A stretch of 64,000 nt of DNA, from the NCBI GenBank assembly GCA_963837265.1, contig CAWIMQ010000008.1, positions 1 to 64,000 of the forward strand. Direction: 5' to 3'. Shown here one piece after another: positions 7,666-16,761 of this stretch. The translations under genes were made by a program, and so were the position numbers. The notes beneath the pieces were generated by a model. The model saw nothing but the letters and a program-made list of their open reading frames with translations, was not told the origin of the DNA and did not search any database. This DNA comes from DATBLE01 sp963837265. Lineage in GTDB: Bacteria; Actinomycetota; Thermoleophilia; Gaiellales; Gaiellaceae. Within the stretch, counting starts at the first letter, position 1. The number at the start of each line of letters is the position of its first letter.

Positions 7666-10600
7666 TCAAGCCGATGCCGCGAGCAGCGCTTCGCCCTCGC
7701 GGATGTAGCGCGTCGCGCCCACCGAGCGGTAGAACCCGAGCGCCCGGCGCACCTCCGATTCGAGCCCGGATTGCAACCGCGCGTCGGCCTCGTCCGGCAG
7801 CGAGCCGATCCTGGCGTAGAGGTCGGCCGCGCCGACATAGTCACCCGCGACGTGTGCCTTCGCCGCCTCGAACCAGACATACGGCTTTGTCGCGACGCGA
7901 GGCAGCTCCTCGCCGCGGCCGAGCTCACCGAGGGCGACTGCGAGGTCCGGGCTGGTCCATGCGGCGTCGCTCAGGCCCCGCTGCAGCACCTCGGTCACGA
8001 GCGCGTCTGCGTCGTCGCTCCTGCCTGCGGCCAGTAGGACGCGCGCATGGCCGACGAGGGCCAGTTCGAGGTATCCCCAGATGGGCATCTCGCGCCCCGT
8101 CTCGACGGCCTGCGCGCCGTCCGCGAGCGCGCCCGCGACGTCGCCGCGCGCGAGACGGACGTGCGCGCGGAGGTAGCGGCAGTTGATGTCGCCGACGGGG
8201 TGGGGCTCACCCGACTCGACATCCGCGAGAAAGGCGTCGGCTTCCCGGCTTGCTTCGTCCCAGCGTCCCCGCCAGTAGCACTCGTAGACGAGCTCGGTGC
8301 GCAGATGACGGATGCTGGCTCGCATCCCGAAGCGCTCGGCGTCGCGCCGGGCCCTCGCCTGCACGCCGTAGCAGCGCTGCAGCTCACCGCGCAGCTGGAG
8401 TTGGGCCGCGAGGTTGATCCTCGTCTGGATGCTTTCCGGCGAGTCGATCGCATCGGCGATCTCCGCCGCCTGTTCGAGAGCCTCGACCCCGCCCGGCTCA
8501 CCCGCCTGCCCGCGGGCCGTGCCGATGGTCATGAGGATGTACGCGCGCAGCTCTTCGAGCCCGAGCTCTTCCGCCATCGTCAGGGCCTCCTGGGCGTACT
8601 GGCTCCAGAGAGCGTCCTGCTGAGCCGCCGCACGGTACGCGAGCCGCGCGAGCACGAACACCTTGGCGCGCGAGGGAGGGCGGTCTTGCACCAATTCGAG
8701 CGCGTGCTCCAGGCGCGCTTGCGACTGCTCGAGGCTCGTGCCCAGCCATGCCCCCAGCGCCTCGGCCTCCTCGGCGAACAAGCGCGCGGTACCGAGGCCG
8801 AACAGCACGTACGCACGCTCCGGGTCCTCTCGTGGCCAGAGCTCGAGCGCGAGACGATAGAAATGCGCGGCGGTAGCGAACGCGTTGAGAGCGCGTGCCC
8901 TGTCGCCGGCGGTTCGGAACGCAAGGCGAGCCCGCTCCTCGAGCGCCGGATCCGCTCTGCCGGCAGGCCGCGCGTACTCGAGCGCCTGCTGGTAGTGGTG
9001 TGCGAGTACCTCGGCGTGCTCCTCCTCGCGGCCCAGCGCCGACATCCAGTCGGCCACGGCCCGGTGCTTCTCGGACCTCGCCGCTCTCGGGATCTGGCCG
9101 TAGGCGACATCGCGGACGAGCAGGTGCAGGAAGGCGTACTCGCTCTCGCCCTCGACCGACGGACGCCGCTGGCGGCGGACGAACTCCTTGCGCGCCAGCG
9201 CGTGCAGGCTCTGCTCGACGGCGGCCCGATCGCGCCCGTCCATCTGCGCGACCGCCCCCGTCCAGAAGACCTTGCCGAGGACCGCGGCATCCTGCAGCAG
9301 CGCCTTCTCCTCCGGCTCGAGGCCGTCGAGCCGGGCGGCGATGATTCCCTGGACGGTCTCCGGCAGCGGCAACTCGTCTCCGGCGCCGCGCTCCGTGAAC
9401 ATGCGCGCGAACTGCTCGGCGTAGAGCGGGTTCCCTCCCGCCCGCGCGAGCAAGGCCGCCTGCTGTTCCGCGGGGAGGAGGGTCTGCTCGAAGAGCACGG
9501 CGAGCAGGCGCGCAGTTTCCTCGTCGGAGAGCGGCGAGAGCGAGATCGTGGAGGCATTCGGCTTCCCGCCGCCCCAGGCCGGCCTGCGCTCGAGCAGCTC
9601 CGGCCTCGCGGTGCAGACACAGAGCAGTGGAACATCCGCGGCCCAGTCCACCAGGTGATCGACGAAGTCGAGCAGATCGTCATCCGCCCAGTGCAGGTCC
9701 TCGAACACGAGCACTGCCGGGCGCTTGTCCGCGAGCTCCTCGAAGAAGCGTCGCCAGGCATAGAAGCTCTCCGCGCGCTTGTCCTCGGTTTGCTCCACGG
9801 CCGCCGCGAGGCCGATCAGAAGACCGAGCCGTGATTCGACCGCCCTGCTCTCGGACTCGTCCTCGAAGAGACGGGCAACCTCGGCCCGGAGTTTCTCCGC
9901 CGCCTGCTCGGCCGTGTCCGTCTCCAGGATGCCGACCTGGTTCTTGACCATCTCGGTCAGCGCCCAGTAGGTCACGCCGTCGCCGTACGGCAGCGAGCGG
10001 CCCTGCCGCCAGGTGACGAGCTCGGGGCTCTCCGAGACGAGCTGGAAGAGCTCGGCGACGAGGCGGCTCTTGCCGATGCCCGGCACGCCGACGAGGGTCA
10101 CGAGCTGGACCGAGCGCTCGTTCTTCGCCCGCTCGAGCGCGCTCGCGAGCGACTCTCGTTCGTGGTCGCGGCCCACGAGCGGCGTCTGGCTCTCGGCGAG
10201 GTCCGAGCCGAACCGGGCACGCGCCTCGAGCGGCTCCCACACCGGGACGGGCTCCGTCTTGCCCTTCGCCGCCACCGGCTCGGCAGCGCTGTATTCGATC
10301 GCTCGCTCCGTTGCGCGATAGGTCGTCTCGTCCACGAGCACTCCGTTGGCCGGTGCGGCGGACTGGAGCCGTGAAGCCGTGTTCACCACGTCCCCGGCGG
10401 CCATTCCCTCTCCGGCCTCGGGCCGCGCGCCGAGCACGACCAGCGCCTCCCCGGTCGTGACGCCGACCCGGACCTCGAGCTCGCCGTCGTCCCGTAGCCC
10501 AGGTCGCGGATCGCCAGCGCCGCCCGCACGGCGCGCTCGGGATCGTCCTCGTGCGCGATCGGCGCTCCGAACAGCGCCACCACCGCGTCGCCGATGAACT

Positions 10601-10775
10601 TCTCGACGGTTCCGCCGTAACGCTCGAGCTCGGAGCGAAGGCGCTCGTGGTAGGGCCGCAGGATCGCCTCGACGTCCTCGGGGTCGAGCGACTCCGCGCG
10701 CGCCGTGAAGCCGACGAGATCTGCGAAGAGGCAGGTCACGACCTTTCGCTCTTTGCGGGTTTCGCGCCCGCTCAT
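7666..10775 (-). CDS. Class III adenylate/guanylate cyclase fused to AAA ATPase regulator (one frameshift)
   Basis: Large regulator of about 1035 residues. N-terminus (ATG 10775): class III nucleotidyl cyclase domain with the metal-binding F-A-D-L-V-G-F-T and F-I-G-D-A-V-V-A-L-F-G, ending V-V-N-T-A-S-R-L. Then an AAA/STAND ATPase with Walker A GVPGIGKS and Walker B VLVFEDLHWAD, followed by helical TPR-like repeats. Around 10488-10500 the frame slips by one: adding one G to the GGG run (CTG-GG[G]-CTA) restores the order I-R-D-L-G-L-R-D-D-G-E-L-E, so a homopolymer deletion or sequencing error is likely. It is the only sizeable gene between the two tRNA-Lys copies. Ligand and target are unknown. 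Confidence 0.85.
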
Positions 10776-11134
10776 GGGTTGAGTCTACGACGCCCCAGCG
10801 AAGGTGCTCGACCGGTTAAGCTGCGGCGCTCGAACGCCTCGGGTCAGCGGCTTTGCTGTTCGAGCTCCTCCCGCTATGGGGTGCGGCCGGTCGGTGTGCG
10901 GCGCTCCGTTGCGCGTCGCGCTCGCATCTGCATGTTGACCTCACCATTGACCTCAACGAGGCGTCGAGACCTCAAAACCCAGCTTCTTGGCTGCCGGGCG
11001 CCCAAACGCCGTCTGGCGCTCAGGGAGTGACCTTGGGATTCGCGGTGTGGTCCCCAAGCGGCCATGCGGCGTTCGGATGAGTTCGCGCTAGGCGGGCGTC
11101 GATCTCGCGCTGGCTCGTGCCCTTTCGGATCCGA
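10776..11134. other. Gene-free stretch inside putative island, right side
   Basis: No supported gene. It contains the cyclase promoter region, the direct repeats TTGACCTC at 10935-10942 and 10947-10954, and at 11029-11040 a 12-base copy of the tRNA anticodon-region core (GACCTTGGGATT) in the same orientation as the tRNA. These are what one would expect from a decayed attachment region, but each is short enough to be chance. Confidence 0.35.
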
Positions 11135-11207
11135 TGGGCCGTGGAGGATTCGAACCTCCGACCTTGGGATTAAGAGTCCCCTGCTCTACCAGCTGAGCTA
11201 ACGGCCC
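11135..11207 (-). tRNA. tRNA-Lys (anticodon CTT)
   Basis: A complete cloverleaf on the minus strand: acceptor GGGCCGT/ACGGCCC, D-arm GCTC..GAGC, anticodon loop CTCTTAA with CTT at the anticodon position, T-arm GGAGG-TTCGAAT-CCTCC, discriminator A. The first anticodon-stem pair is G-A, a tolerated mismatch. CCA is not encoded. Reads AAG codons. Its 3' half is duplicated at 7320-7362. Confidence 0.95.
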
Positions 11208-11230
11208 GCGGGCTGCGTAGTGTAGCCCCG

Positions 11231-11266
11231 GTGAAGGTGCTGACCGTCGTCGGCACCCGGCCCCAG
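11231..11266 (+). repeat. Relic duplicate of the wecB 5' end
   Basis: Thirty-six bases nearly identical (33 of 36) to the first 12 codons of the gene at 11323, starting with GTG instead of ATG. The relic encodes the consensus V-V-G-T-R-P-Q where the intact gene has V-V-G-N-R-P-Q. It is followed directly by the palindrome at 11275-11301 and then by the real gene start, 92 bp downstream of the relic start. Confidence 0.8.
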
Positions 11267-11274
11267 CAGTCAAG

Positions 11275-11301
11275 CGTGGGGGAACCCGTGGTTCCCCCAC
11301 G
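11275..11301. repeat. GGGGGAACC palindrome (copy 1)
   Basis: Perfect 12-bp arms (11275-11286 and 11290-11301) with a 3-base loop, followed by a C-rich flank CCCCCCTCCTTC. Member of the dispersed family also found at 32208, 54169, 54261, 54508, 54606, 62201 and 62338. It lies between the wecB relic and wecB. Confidence 0.85.
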
Positions 11302-11322
11302 ACCCCCCTCCTTCGACCGCCC

Positions 11323-12384
11323 ATGAAGGTGCTGACCGTCGTCGGCAACCGGCCTCAGTTCGTCAAGTCGGCACCGCTCTCGGTGGCGCTGCGCGAGCGG
11401 GAGGTCGAGGAGGTCGTCCTCCACACGGGGCAGCACTACGACCGCGAGCTGTCGCAGGTCTTCTTCGAGGAGCTGGAGCTGGACGAGCCCCGTTACCGCC
11501 TCGAGGTGGGCGGCCTGCGGCGCGACGAGATGCTCGCCGCGCTCCGGCCGGGCCTGCTCCGCGCGATCGAGGCGGAGCGGCCGGACTGGCTGCTCGTGTA
11601 CGGCGACACGAACTCGACGCTCGGCGGCGCGCGGGCGGCGGCGGAGGCGGCCGTTCCGCTCGCCCACGTCGAGGCCGGCCTGCGGAGCTACGACCCGGCC
11701 ATGCCCGAGGAGCCAAACCGCATCGAGACCGACCGGCTCTCACAGCTCCTCCTCGCCCCGGACGAGCGCTCGCACGCGATCCTCGAAGCCGAGGCCGTCA
11801 CCGGCCGGGTCGAGGTGGTCGGAGACGTGATGCTGGACGCGAACCTCCGGCTCGCCCCGATCGCCCGCGAGCGCTCGGCGATCCTCCCGCGCTGCGGAGT
11901 CGAGCCAGGCCGCTACGTCGTCGCGACGCTGCACCGGGAAGCGAACGTCGCCGACCCTCGTCTCCCAAGGCTGGTCGAGGGCCTTTCCCGCCTCGAGGAG
12001 CACGTCGTGTTCCCGGCGCATCCACGGACACGTGCTGCCATCGAACGGCAGGGTCAGACCCCTCGGGGTCTGACCCTGATCGAACCGCTCGGCTATCTCG
12101 ACTTCGCCGCGCTCGCCTCGCAGGCGCGCGTGATCGTGACCGACTCCGGCGGGATCCAGAAGGAGGCCTACTGGTACGGCGTCCCCTGCGTGACCACGCG
12201 GCCCGGCACCGAGTGGGTGGACACGGTCGAGGCGGGCGCGAACGTTCTCGTCGACGACGACCCCGACCGGCTGGTGGAGGCGGTGCAATCCGCACGGATG
12301 CCGGAGGACCGGCCTCCGCTCTACGGCGACGGGCACGCCTCCGAGCGGATCGCGGCCGCTCTGTACCCTTCCCGGCCGAAGTGA
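11323..12384 (+). CDS. wecB: UDP-N-acetylglucosamine 2-epimerase (non-hydrolysing)
   Basis: Interconverts UDP-GlcNAc and UDP-ManNAc in the cytoplasm for cell-surface glycan synthesis. The 353-residue product has the family hallmarks in order: G-N-R-P-Q-F (residues 8-13), H-T-G-Q-H-Y-D, G-D-T-N-S-T, H-V-E-A-G-L-R-S, P-E-E-P-N-R, L-H-R-E-A-N and T-D-S-G-G-I-Q-K-E-A. Between H-P-R-T-R and I-E-P-L-G-Y lies G-Q-T-P-R-G-L-T-L, encoded by a perfect palindrome (12049-12078) that looks inserted but keeps the frame. The next gene, a nucleotide-sugar dehydrogenase, starts inside its stop codon, so UDP-ManNAcA is a likely product of the pair. Confidence 0.92.
   Translation: MKVLTVVGNRPQFVKSAPLSVALREREVEEVVLHTGQHYDRELSQVFFEELELDEPRYRLEVGGLRRDEMLAALRPGLLRAIEAERPDWLLVYGDTNSTLGGARAAAEAAVPLAHVEAGLRSYDPAMPEEPNRIETDRLSQLLLAPDERSHAILEAEAVTGRVEVVGDVMLDANLRLAPIARERSAILPRCGVEPGRYVVATLHREANVADPRLPRLVEGLSRLEEHVVFPAHPRTRAAIERQGQTPRGLTLIEPLGYLDFAALASQARVIVTDSGGIQKEAYWYGVPCVTTRPGTEWVDTVEAGANVLVDDDPDRLVEAVQSARMPEDRPPLYGDGHASERIAAALYPSRPK
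12049..12078. repeat. In-frame palindrome inside wecB (TCAGACCCC family)
   Basis: Perfect 14-bp arms (12049-12062, 12065-12078) around a 2-base loop. The same GGGTCAGACCCC/GGGGTCTGACCC motif occurs in the intergenic palindromes at 21254-21276 and 21332-21405. Here it encodes G-Q-T-P-R-G-L-T-L within a surface-loop region of the epimerase. Confidence 0.9.
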
Positions 12385-13649
12385 GCACGTACGACATCGC
12401 CGTCATCGGCGCCGGCTACGTCGGCATGCCGCATGCCCGGACCTTCGCGGAGGCGGGCAAGCGAGTCGTGCTCGTGGACGTCCTCCCGGAGATCGTCGAC
12501 GCGATCAACCGCGGCGAGAGCCACATCGAGGACGTCCCCTCGGAGTTGCTCAGGCCGCTCGTCGAGGCCGGCTCGATGGCCGCGACCACCGACTTCGGCG
12601 TCGTCGCCGGCGCGGACGCGATCGTGATCGCCGTGCCGACGCCGCTCTCGCGCCAGCGCGAGCCCGATGTCTCCTACATCGAGAGCGCCGCACGCTCGAT
12701 CGGGCCGCACCTGCGCAAGGGTCACCTGGTCGTGCTCGAGTCGACGACATACCCGGGCACCACCCGTGACGTTCTCGGGCCGATCCTCGAACAGGAGAGC
12801 GGGCTGACTGCAGGCACCGACTTCCACCTCGCGTTCGCACCGGAGCGCGTCGATCCCGGCCGCACCGACTTCACGACGAGGAGCACGCCGAAGGTCGTCG
12901 GCGGGATCAGCGAGGCGTGCACCGAGGCGGCGGCGGCGATGTACGCGTCCGCGATCGACGAAGTCGTTCGCGTCTCCTCTCCGGAGGCCGCCGAGCTGAC
13001 GAAGCTGCTCGAGAACATCTTCCGCTCCGTCAACATCGCGCTCGTCAACGAGCTCGCCCGCCTCTGCGGCCGGATGAAGATCGACGTCTGGGAGGTGATC
13101 GACGCGGCGGCGACGAAGCCCTTCGGGTTCATGAGCTTCAAGCCGGGGCCGGGGCTCGGCGGGCACTGCATCCCGATCGATCCCTTCTACCTGACCTGGA
13201 AGGCGCGGGAGTACGACTTCACGACCGAGTTCATCGAGCTCGCGGGCAGGGTCAACCAGTCGATGCCGTACTACTGCCGGTCGCTGATCTCGCAGGCCCT
13301 GAACCACGGCGCGGGCAAGTCGCTCGCCGGGTCGAAGGTGCTCGTCCTCGGCGTCTCCTACAAGCCCGACATCGGCGACATGCGCGAGTCGCCGGCGCTG
13401 AAGATCATCGAGCTGATCCGGGGCGCCGGGGCCGACGTCTCCTACCACGACCCGCACGTGCCGACGCTCCCACGGCTCGGCCTCGACTCGGCGCCGCTCG
13501 AGCCGGCCGCCCACGACGCGGTCGTGATCGTCACCAACCACTCGACGATCGACTACGAGCGGCTCGTCGAGGATGCGAGCCTGGTGGTCGATCTCCGCAA
13601 CGCCACCGGCCCGGCGGGGACGGCCAGCCCCAAGGTCTGGAAGCTGTGA
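12381..13649 (+). CDS. UDP-N-acetyl-hexosamine 6-dehydrogenase (UDP-ManNAc/UDP-GlcNAc)
   Basis: NAD-dependent four-electron oxidation of a UDP-N-acetyl-hexosamine to the uronate. The 422-residue product has the N-terminal G-A-G-Y-V-G-M Rossmann motif, the central F-A-P-E-R-V-D-P-G segment, the catalytic cysteine in G-P-G-L-G-G-H-C-I-P-I-D-P and the C-terminal G-V-S-Y-K-P-D-I-G-D-M-R-E-S-P. GTG 12381 overlaps the wecB stop (GTGA). With wecB before it the natural substrate would be UDP-ManNAc (WecC type); the oxidoreductase and acetyltransferase after it would instead fit a WbpA role on UDP-GlcNAc. Both readings are possible. Confidence 0.88.
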   Translation: MSTYDIAVIGAGYVGMPHARTFAEAGKRVVLVDVLPEIVDAINRGESHIEDVPSELLRPLVEAGSMAATTDFGVVAGADAIVIAVPTPLSRQREPDVSYIESAARSIGPHLRKGHLVVLESTTYPGTTRDVLGPILEQESGLTAGTDFHLAFAPERVDPGRTDFTTRSTPKVVGGISEACTEAAAAMYASAIDEVVRVSSPEAAELTKLLENIFRSVNIALVNELARLCGRMKIDVWEVIDAAATKPFGFMSFKPGPGLGGHCIPIDPFYLTWKAREYDFTTEFIELAGRVNQSMPYYCRSLISQALNHGAGKSLAGSKVLVLGVSYKPDIGDMRESPALKIIELIRGAGADVSYHDPHVPTLPRLGLDSAPLEPAAHDAVVIVTNHSTIDYERLVEDASLVVDLRNATGPAGTASPKVWKL

Positions 13650-13677
13650 CCGTCGCCTTCCCGAGCCGGCCGGGAAC

Positions 13678-14649
13678 ATGACGAGGGTCGGCGTCGCCGG
13701 GCTCGGCTACTGGGGGCCGAACCTCGCCCGCAACTTCGACGACCTCGCCACCCTCGCCTGGATCTGCGACACGTCCCCCGAGCGTCTGGCTGCCTTCGCC
13801 GGCAGGTACCCGGAGGCCAGGGCAACCGCGGATTTCGAGGAGATGCTCGCCGACGAATCGCTCGACGCCGTCGTCATCGCCACCCCGGTCCCCACCCACT
13901 ACCAACTGGCGCGCAGCGCCCTCGCTGCGCGCAAGCACGTCCTCGTCGAGAAGCCGCCGGCGATGACGGCCGCGGAGATGGACGAGCTCGTCGCGCTCGC
14001 GACCGAGCAGGGCCGCGTGCTCATGCCCGGGCACCTGCTCCTCTACCACCCCGGGGTCGAGAAGCTGAAGGCGCTGGTCGACTCGGGGGAGCTCGGCGAG
14101 GTGCTCTGCGTCTACGGCAACCGCCAGAACCTCGGGATCGTGCGCACGAACGAGAACGCCCTCTGGTCGCTCGGCGTCCACGACCTCTCGGTGATCCTCT
14201 ACCTGCTCGACGAGGAGCCCGAGATCGCCACCGCCCAGGGGCGCGACTTCCTCACCGAGGGAGTCGAGGACGTCGTCTTCTGCTACCTCCGCTTCCCGTC
14301 CGGGAGGATCGCCCACATGCACCTCTCGTGGCTCGACCCGCACAAGATGCGACGGATGACGGTCGTCGGGCGCGACCGGATGGCCGTGTTCGACGACATG
14401 GAGCTGGAGCGAAAGGTGACCGTGTACGACAAGTCGCCGTGGAAGCGCGCCGAGACCTACGGCGAATGGCAGACGCGGAGCGGCGACATCTTCATCCCGA
14501 AGATCGCGACGTCCGAGCCGCTGAGGCTCGAGTGCGAGCACTTCCTGCGCCTCGTCGACGGCGAGGGCGACCAGGACAAGGTCGCGCGCGACGGCGCGAT
14601 GGTCGTCCGCGCGCTGGAGCGGCTGACCCACTCCCTCCGTGGCGGCTGA
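13678..14649 (+). CDS. Gfo/Idh/MocA oxidoreductase, WbpB/WlbA-like
   Basis: A 323-residue NAD(P)-dependent sugar oxidoreductase: N-terminal G-L-G-Y-W-G-P-N nucleotide-binding motif, V-E-K-P-P signature (the Lys-Pro typical of the family) and a C-terminal alpha/beta domain with H-D-L-S-V-I. Position between a UDP-sugar dehydrogenase and a hexapeptide acetyltransferase points to 3-oxidation of UDP-GlcNAc-uronate, as in WbpB/WlbA. The ATG at 13678 starts 29 bp after the previous stop. No 3-aminotransferase (WbpE-like) is present in the window, so that pathway is incomplete here. Confidence 0.8.
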   Translation: MTRVGVAGLGYWGPNLARNFDDLATLAWICDTSPERLAAFAGRYPEARATADFEEMLADESLDAVVIATPVPTHYQLARSALAARKHVLVEKPPAMTAAEMDELVALATEQGRVLMPGHLLLYHPGVEKLKALVDSGELGEVLCVYGNRQNLGIVRTNENALWSLGVHDLSVILYLLDEEPEIATAQGRDFLTEGVEDVVFCYLRFPSGRIAHMHLSWLDPHKMRRMTVVGRDRMAVFDDMELERKVTVYDKSPWKRAETYGEWQTRSGDIFIPKIATSEPLRLECEHFLRLVDGEGDQDKVARDGAMVVRALERLTHSLRGG

Positions 14650-15286
14650 GATCCATCCGACCGCGATCGTCCACCCGGGCACCGTGCTCGGCGAGGGCGT
14701 GCGCGTGCTGGAGTACGCCGTCGTCGGCAAGCAGCCTGTGCTGTCCGCACGCTCGACCGCGAAGCGCGACGACCTGCCGCCCGCCGAGATCGGGGACGGC
14801 GCGGTCGTCTCGACCGGCGCGGTGGTCTTCGCCGGCGCGCGGATCGGGGCCCGCGTGATCGTGGGCGACCAGGCGTGCGTTCGCGAGCGGGTCACGCTCG
14901 GCGACGACGTCGTCGTCGGCCGTGGGTCGCTGGTCGAGAACGACACCACGGTGGGCGCGATGACGAGGATCCAGGCGGACGCCTACATCACCGCCTACTC
15001 CACGCTCGAGGACCACGTGTTCGTCGCGCCTTGCGTGGTGACGACGAACGACGACTTCATGGGCCGGACGGAGCGCCGCCACGAGCTGGTCAAGGGCCCG
15101 ACCATCCGGCGAGGAGCGCGGATCGGCGGCGGCGCGGTCCTCTGCCCCGGCATCGAGATCGGCGAGGAGGCCTTCGTCGGCGCGGGCGCGGTCGTCGTCG
15201 CGGACGTCGCGGCGCGGGCGGTCGTCGTCGGCAACCCCGCCCGGCGGATCCGCGACGTTCCCGACGAGGAGCTGCTCGGCGGCTAG
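14639..15286 (+). CDS. Hexapeptide-repeat N-acetyltransferase, WbpD/WlbB-like
   Basis: A left-handed beta-helix acyltransferase of 215 residues, rich in I/V-G-x-G hexapeptide turns from residue 5 to 200. The sequence A-P-C-V-V-T-T-N-D-D-F-M-G-R and the end V-G-N-P-A-R-R-I-R are typical of UDP-3-amino-uronate N-acetyltransferases. GTG 14639 lies 11 bp inside the previous gene. It likely acetylates the 3-amino group made in the same pathway. Its TAG stop interleaves with the stop of the convergent protease gene on a shared CTAG. Confidence 0.82.
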   Translation: MAAEIHPTAIVHPGTVLGEGVRVLEYAVVGKQPVLSARSTAKRDDLPPAEIGDGAVVSTGAVVFAGARIGARVIVGDQACVRERVTLGDDVVVGRGSLVENDTTVGAMTRIQADAYITAYSTLEDHVFVAPCVVTTNDDFMGRTERRHELVKGPTIRRGARIGGGAVLCPGIEIGEEAFVGAGAVVVADVAARAVVVGNPARRIRDVPDEELLGG

Positions 15287-16761
15287 AGGGGCGGCACCCT
15301 GCTCTTGGCGATGCGCAGGCGGTACGCGCCTGCGCCCTGCGTGGTCAGCTTGACCTCGACGTAGTACCAGCCTTCCCGGCGGGCCCGGTGCAGGAAGTGC
15401 TCGTTCGGCCCGACGCGCGCCGACTGGGTCACGCGGTAGGACTGGATCGCGGCCTGCTGCGCAAGCGATCGGGCGTCGACGAGCTGCGTGCCCGGCCTCC
15501 ACAGCGCCAGGCTCGTATCCGTCCCGGGCGGGCCCTGCAGCGACACCGAGATCGTCTGGCCCTTGCGCAGCCGCACCCGGTAGACGTCGATGTTGTCGTC
15601 CCAGTAGTCCAGGGTCGCCCTGACGTCGATCGAGCGACCGTAGAGCGCGAAGGCCTCCGTCCCGGCCTGGTCGTTCGACTCGTAGCGGTCGGCCGGCGGG
15701 ATCGGGCCGCTGAGCGCCCTCAGCGCGGCGGCGACGTCCAGCCGGCCCCAGCCCGTGAGCGAGTCCCGAGAGAGGTCGCAGCGGTCGCAACCCGTTGCCG
15801 CGTTCGCGTCGGCGGCCGAGCGCTCGAGCAGCGCGGCCACCTGGCTCGGGGCGAGCGACGGGCGGACAGCGAAGAGGAGGGCGGCCGCGGCGCTCACCTG
15901 GGCGGCGGCGTACGACGTGCCGTCCGCATCCCGGAACTCGAGCGGTCCGCACGGCGAGTAGCCCTGGTCGGGGCACGCCGGGCGGGACGCCGTGAGCGCG
16001 ATCGGCAGCGTGGACACGATGCCGACTCCCGGCGCGGCGATGTCGTTGTAGATCTTGTCGCGGTTCGAGAACGAGGGCACCGAGCCGTCCTCGGCGAGCG
16101 CGCCGACGCCGATCACGTGCGGCAATGCCGCCGGGTAGCTCGCCAGGTCCCAGGGGGTCTTCGGCGCCTCGTCGCCGTTGCCGACCGCGGCGACGACGAC
16201 CGCTCCCTTCCCGTAGGCGTACTCGATTGCCTCCTGCTCGGGGAGCGAGAACGTGTCCTGGCCGGGGTCCCGGGAGCGAAGCCCGCCCAGGCTGAGGTTG
16301 ATCACGCGGGCGCCGTTGTCGGCGGCCCAGCGGATCGCCCTCGCCTCGGCGGTCGGCGAGATCGTGCCGTCCGGCCGCACGACCTTCGCGATCAGAAGGT
16401 GGGCCGGGAAGGCGATCCCCGCGATGCCGACCCCGTTGTCGGCCTGGGCGGCGATCAGCCCGGCGACGAACGTGCCGTGCCCCTCCCGGTCGGTGACGTC
16501 CCCGCCGACGAAGCTCTGCGTCAGGGCGATCCGGCCGACAAGATCCGGATGCGTGGTGTCGACCCCGGAATCGATCACCGCGACGCGCACGGCCGGCGAG
16601 ACCACCGGCAGCTGGTCGGGCCAGAAGTCGAAGGCGTGGATCGCTCCGAGGTACCACTGCCTCGCGACGAGTGGGTCGTTCGGTGCGAAGGAGGAACTCC
16701 CGGCCGCGCCTGCGGGCAGGCCCAGAGCCAGGGCGGCGAGCGCGACCCCCAGGCGGCTCAT
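15283..16761 (-). CDS. Secreted subtilisin-family (S8) serine protease
   Basis: A 492-residue protease with an N-terminal signal peptide (hydrophobic core about residues 4-21), then the catalytic triad Asp64 (V-I-D-S-G-V-D), His95 (G-H-G-T-F-V-A-G) and Ser283 (G-T-S-Y-A-A-A), plus the oxyanion Asn195 (V-G-N-G). The last ~130 residues form a pre-peptidase-like beta domain (D-R-Y-E-S-N-D...Y-Y-V-E-V). There is no obvious long propeptide. ATG 16761 overlaps the stop of the SpoIID-like gene (ATGA), so both are co-translated and probably both act outside the cell. Substrate unknown. Confidence 0.9.
   Translation of the reverse strand: MSRLGVALAALALGLPAGAAGSSSFAPNDPLVARQWYLGAIHAFDFWPDQLPVVSPAVRVAVIDSGVDTTHPDLVGRIALTQSFVGGDVTDREGHGTFVAGLIAAQADNGVGIAGIAFPAHLLIAKVVRPDGTISPTAEARAIRWAADNGARVINLSLGGLRSRDPGQDTFSLPEQEAIEYAYGKGAVVVAAVGNGDEAPKTPWDLASYPAALPHVIGVGALAEDGSVPSFSNRDKIYNDIAAPGVGIVSTLPIALTASRPACPDQGYSPCGPLEFRDADGTSYAAAQVSAAAALLFAVRPSLAPSQVAALLERSAADANAATGCDRCDLSRDSLTGWGRLDVAAALRALSGPIPPADRYESNDQAGTEAFALYGRSIDVRATLDYWDDNIDVYRVRLRKGQTISVSLQGPPGTDTSLALWRPGTQLVDARSLAQQAAIQSYRVTQSARVGPNEHFLHRARREGWYYVEVKLTTQGAGAYRLRIAKSRVPPL

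Noticed and set aside
11029..11040. Third attachment core copy (GACCTTGGGATT)
   Set aside because: Twelve bases only, no flanking tRNA similarity; kept as a note in the island description, not as a site.
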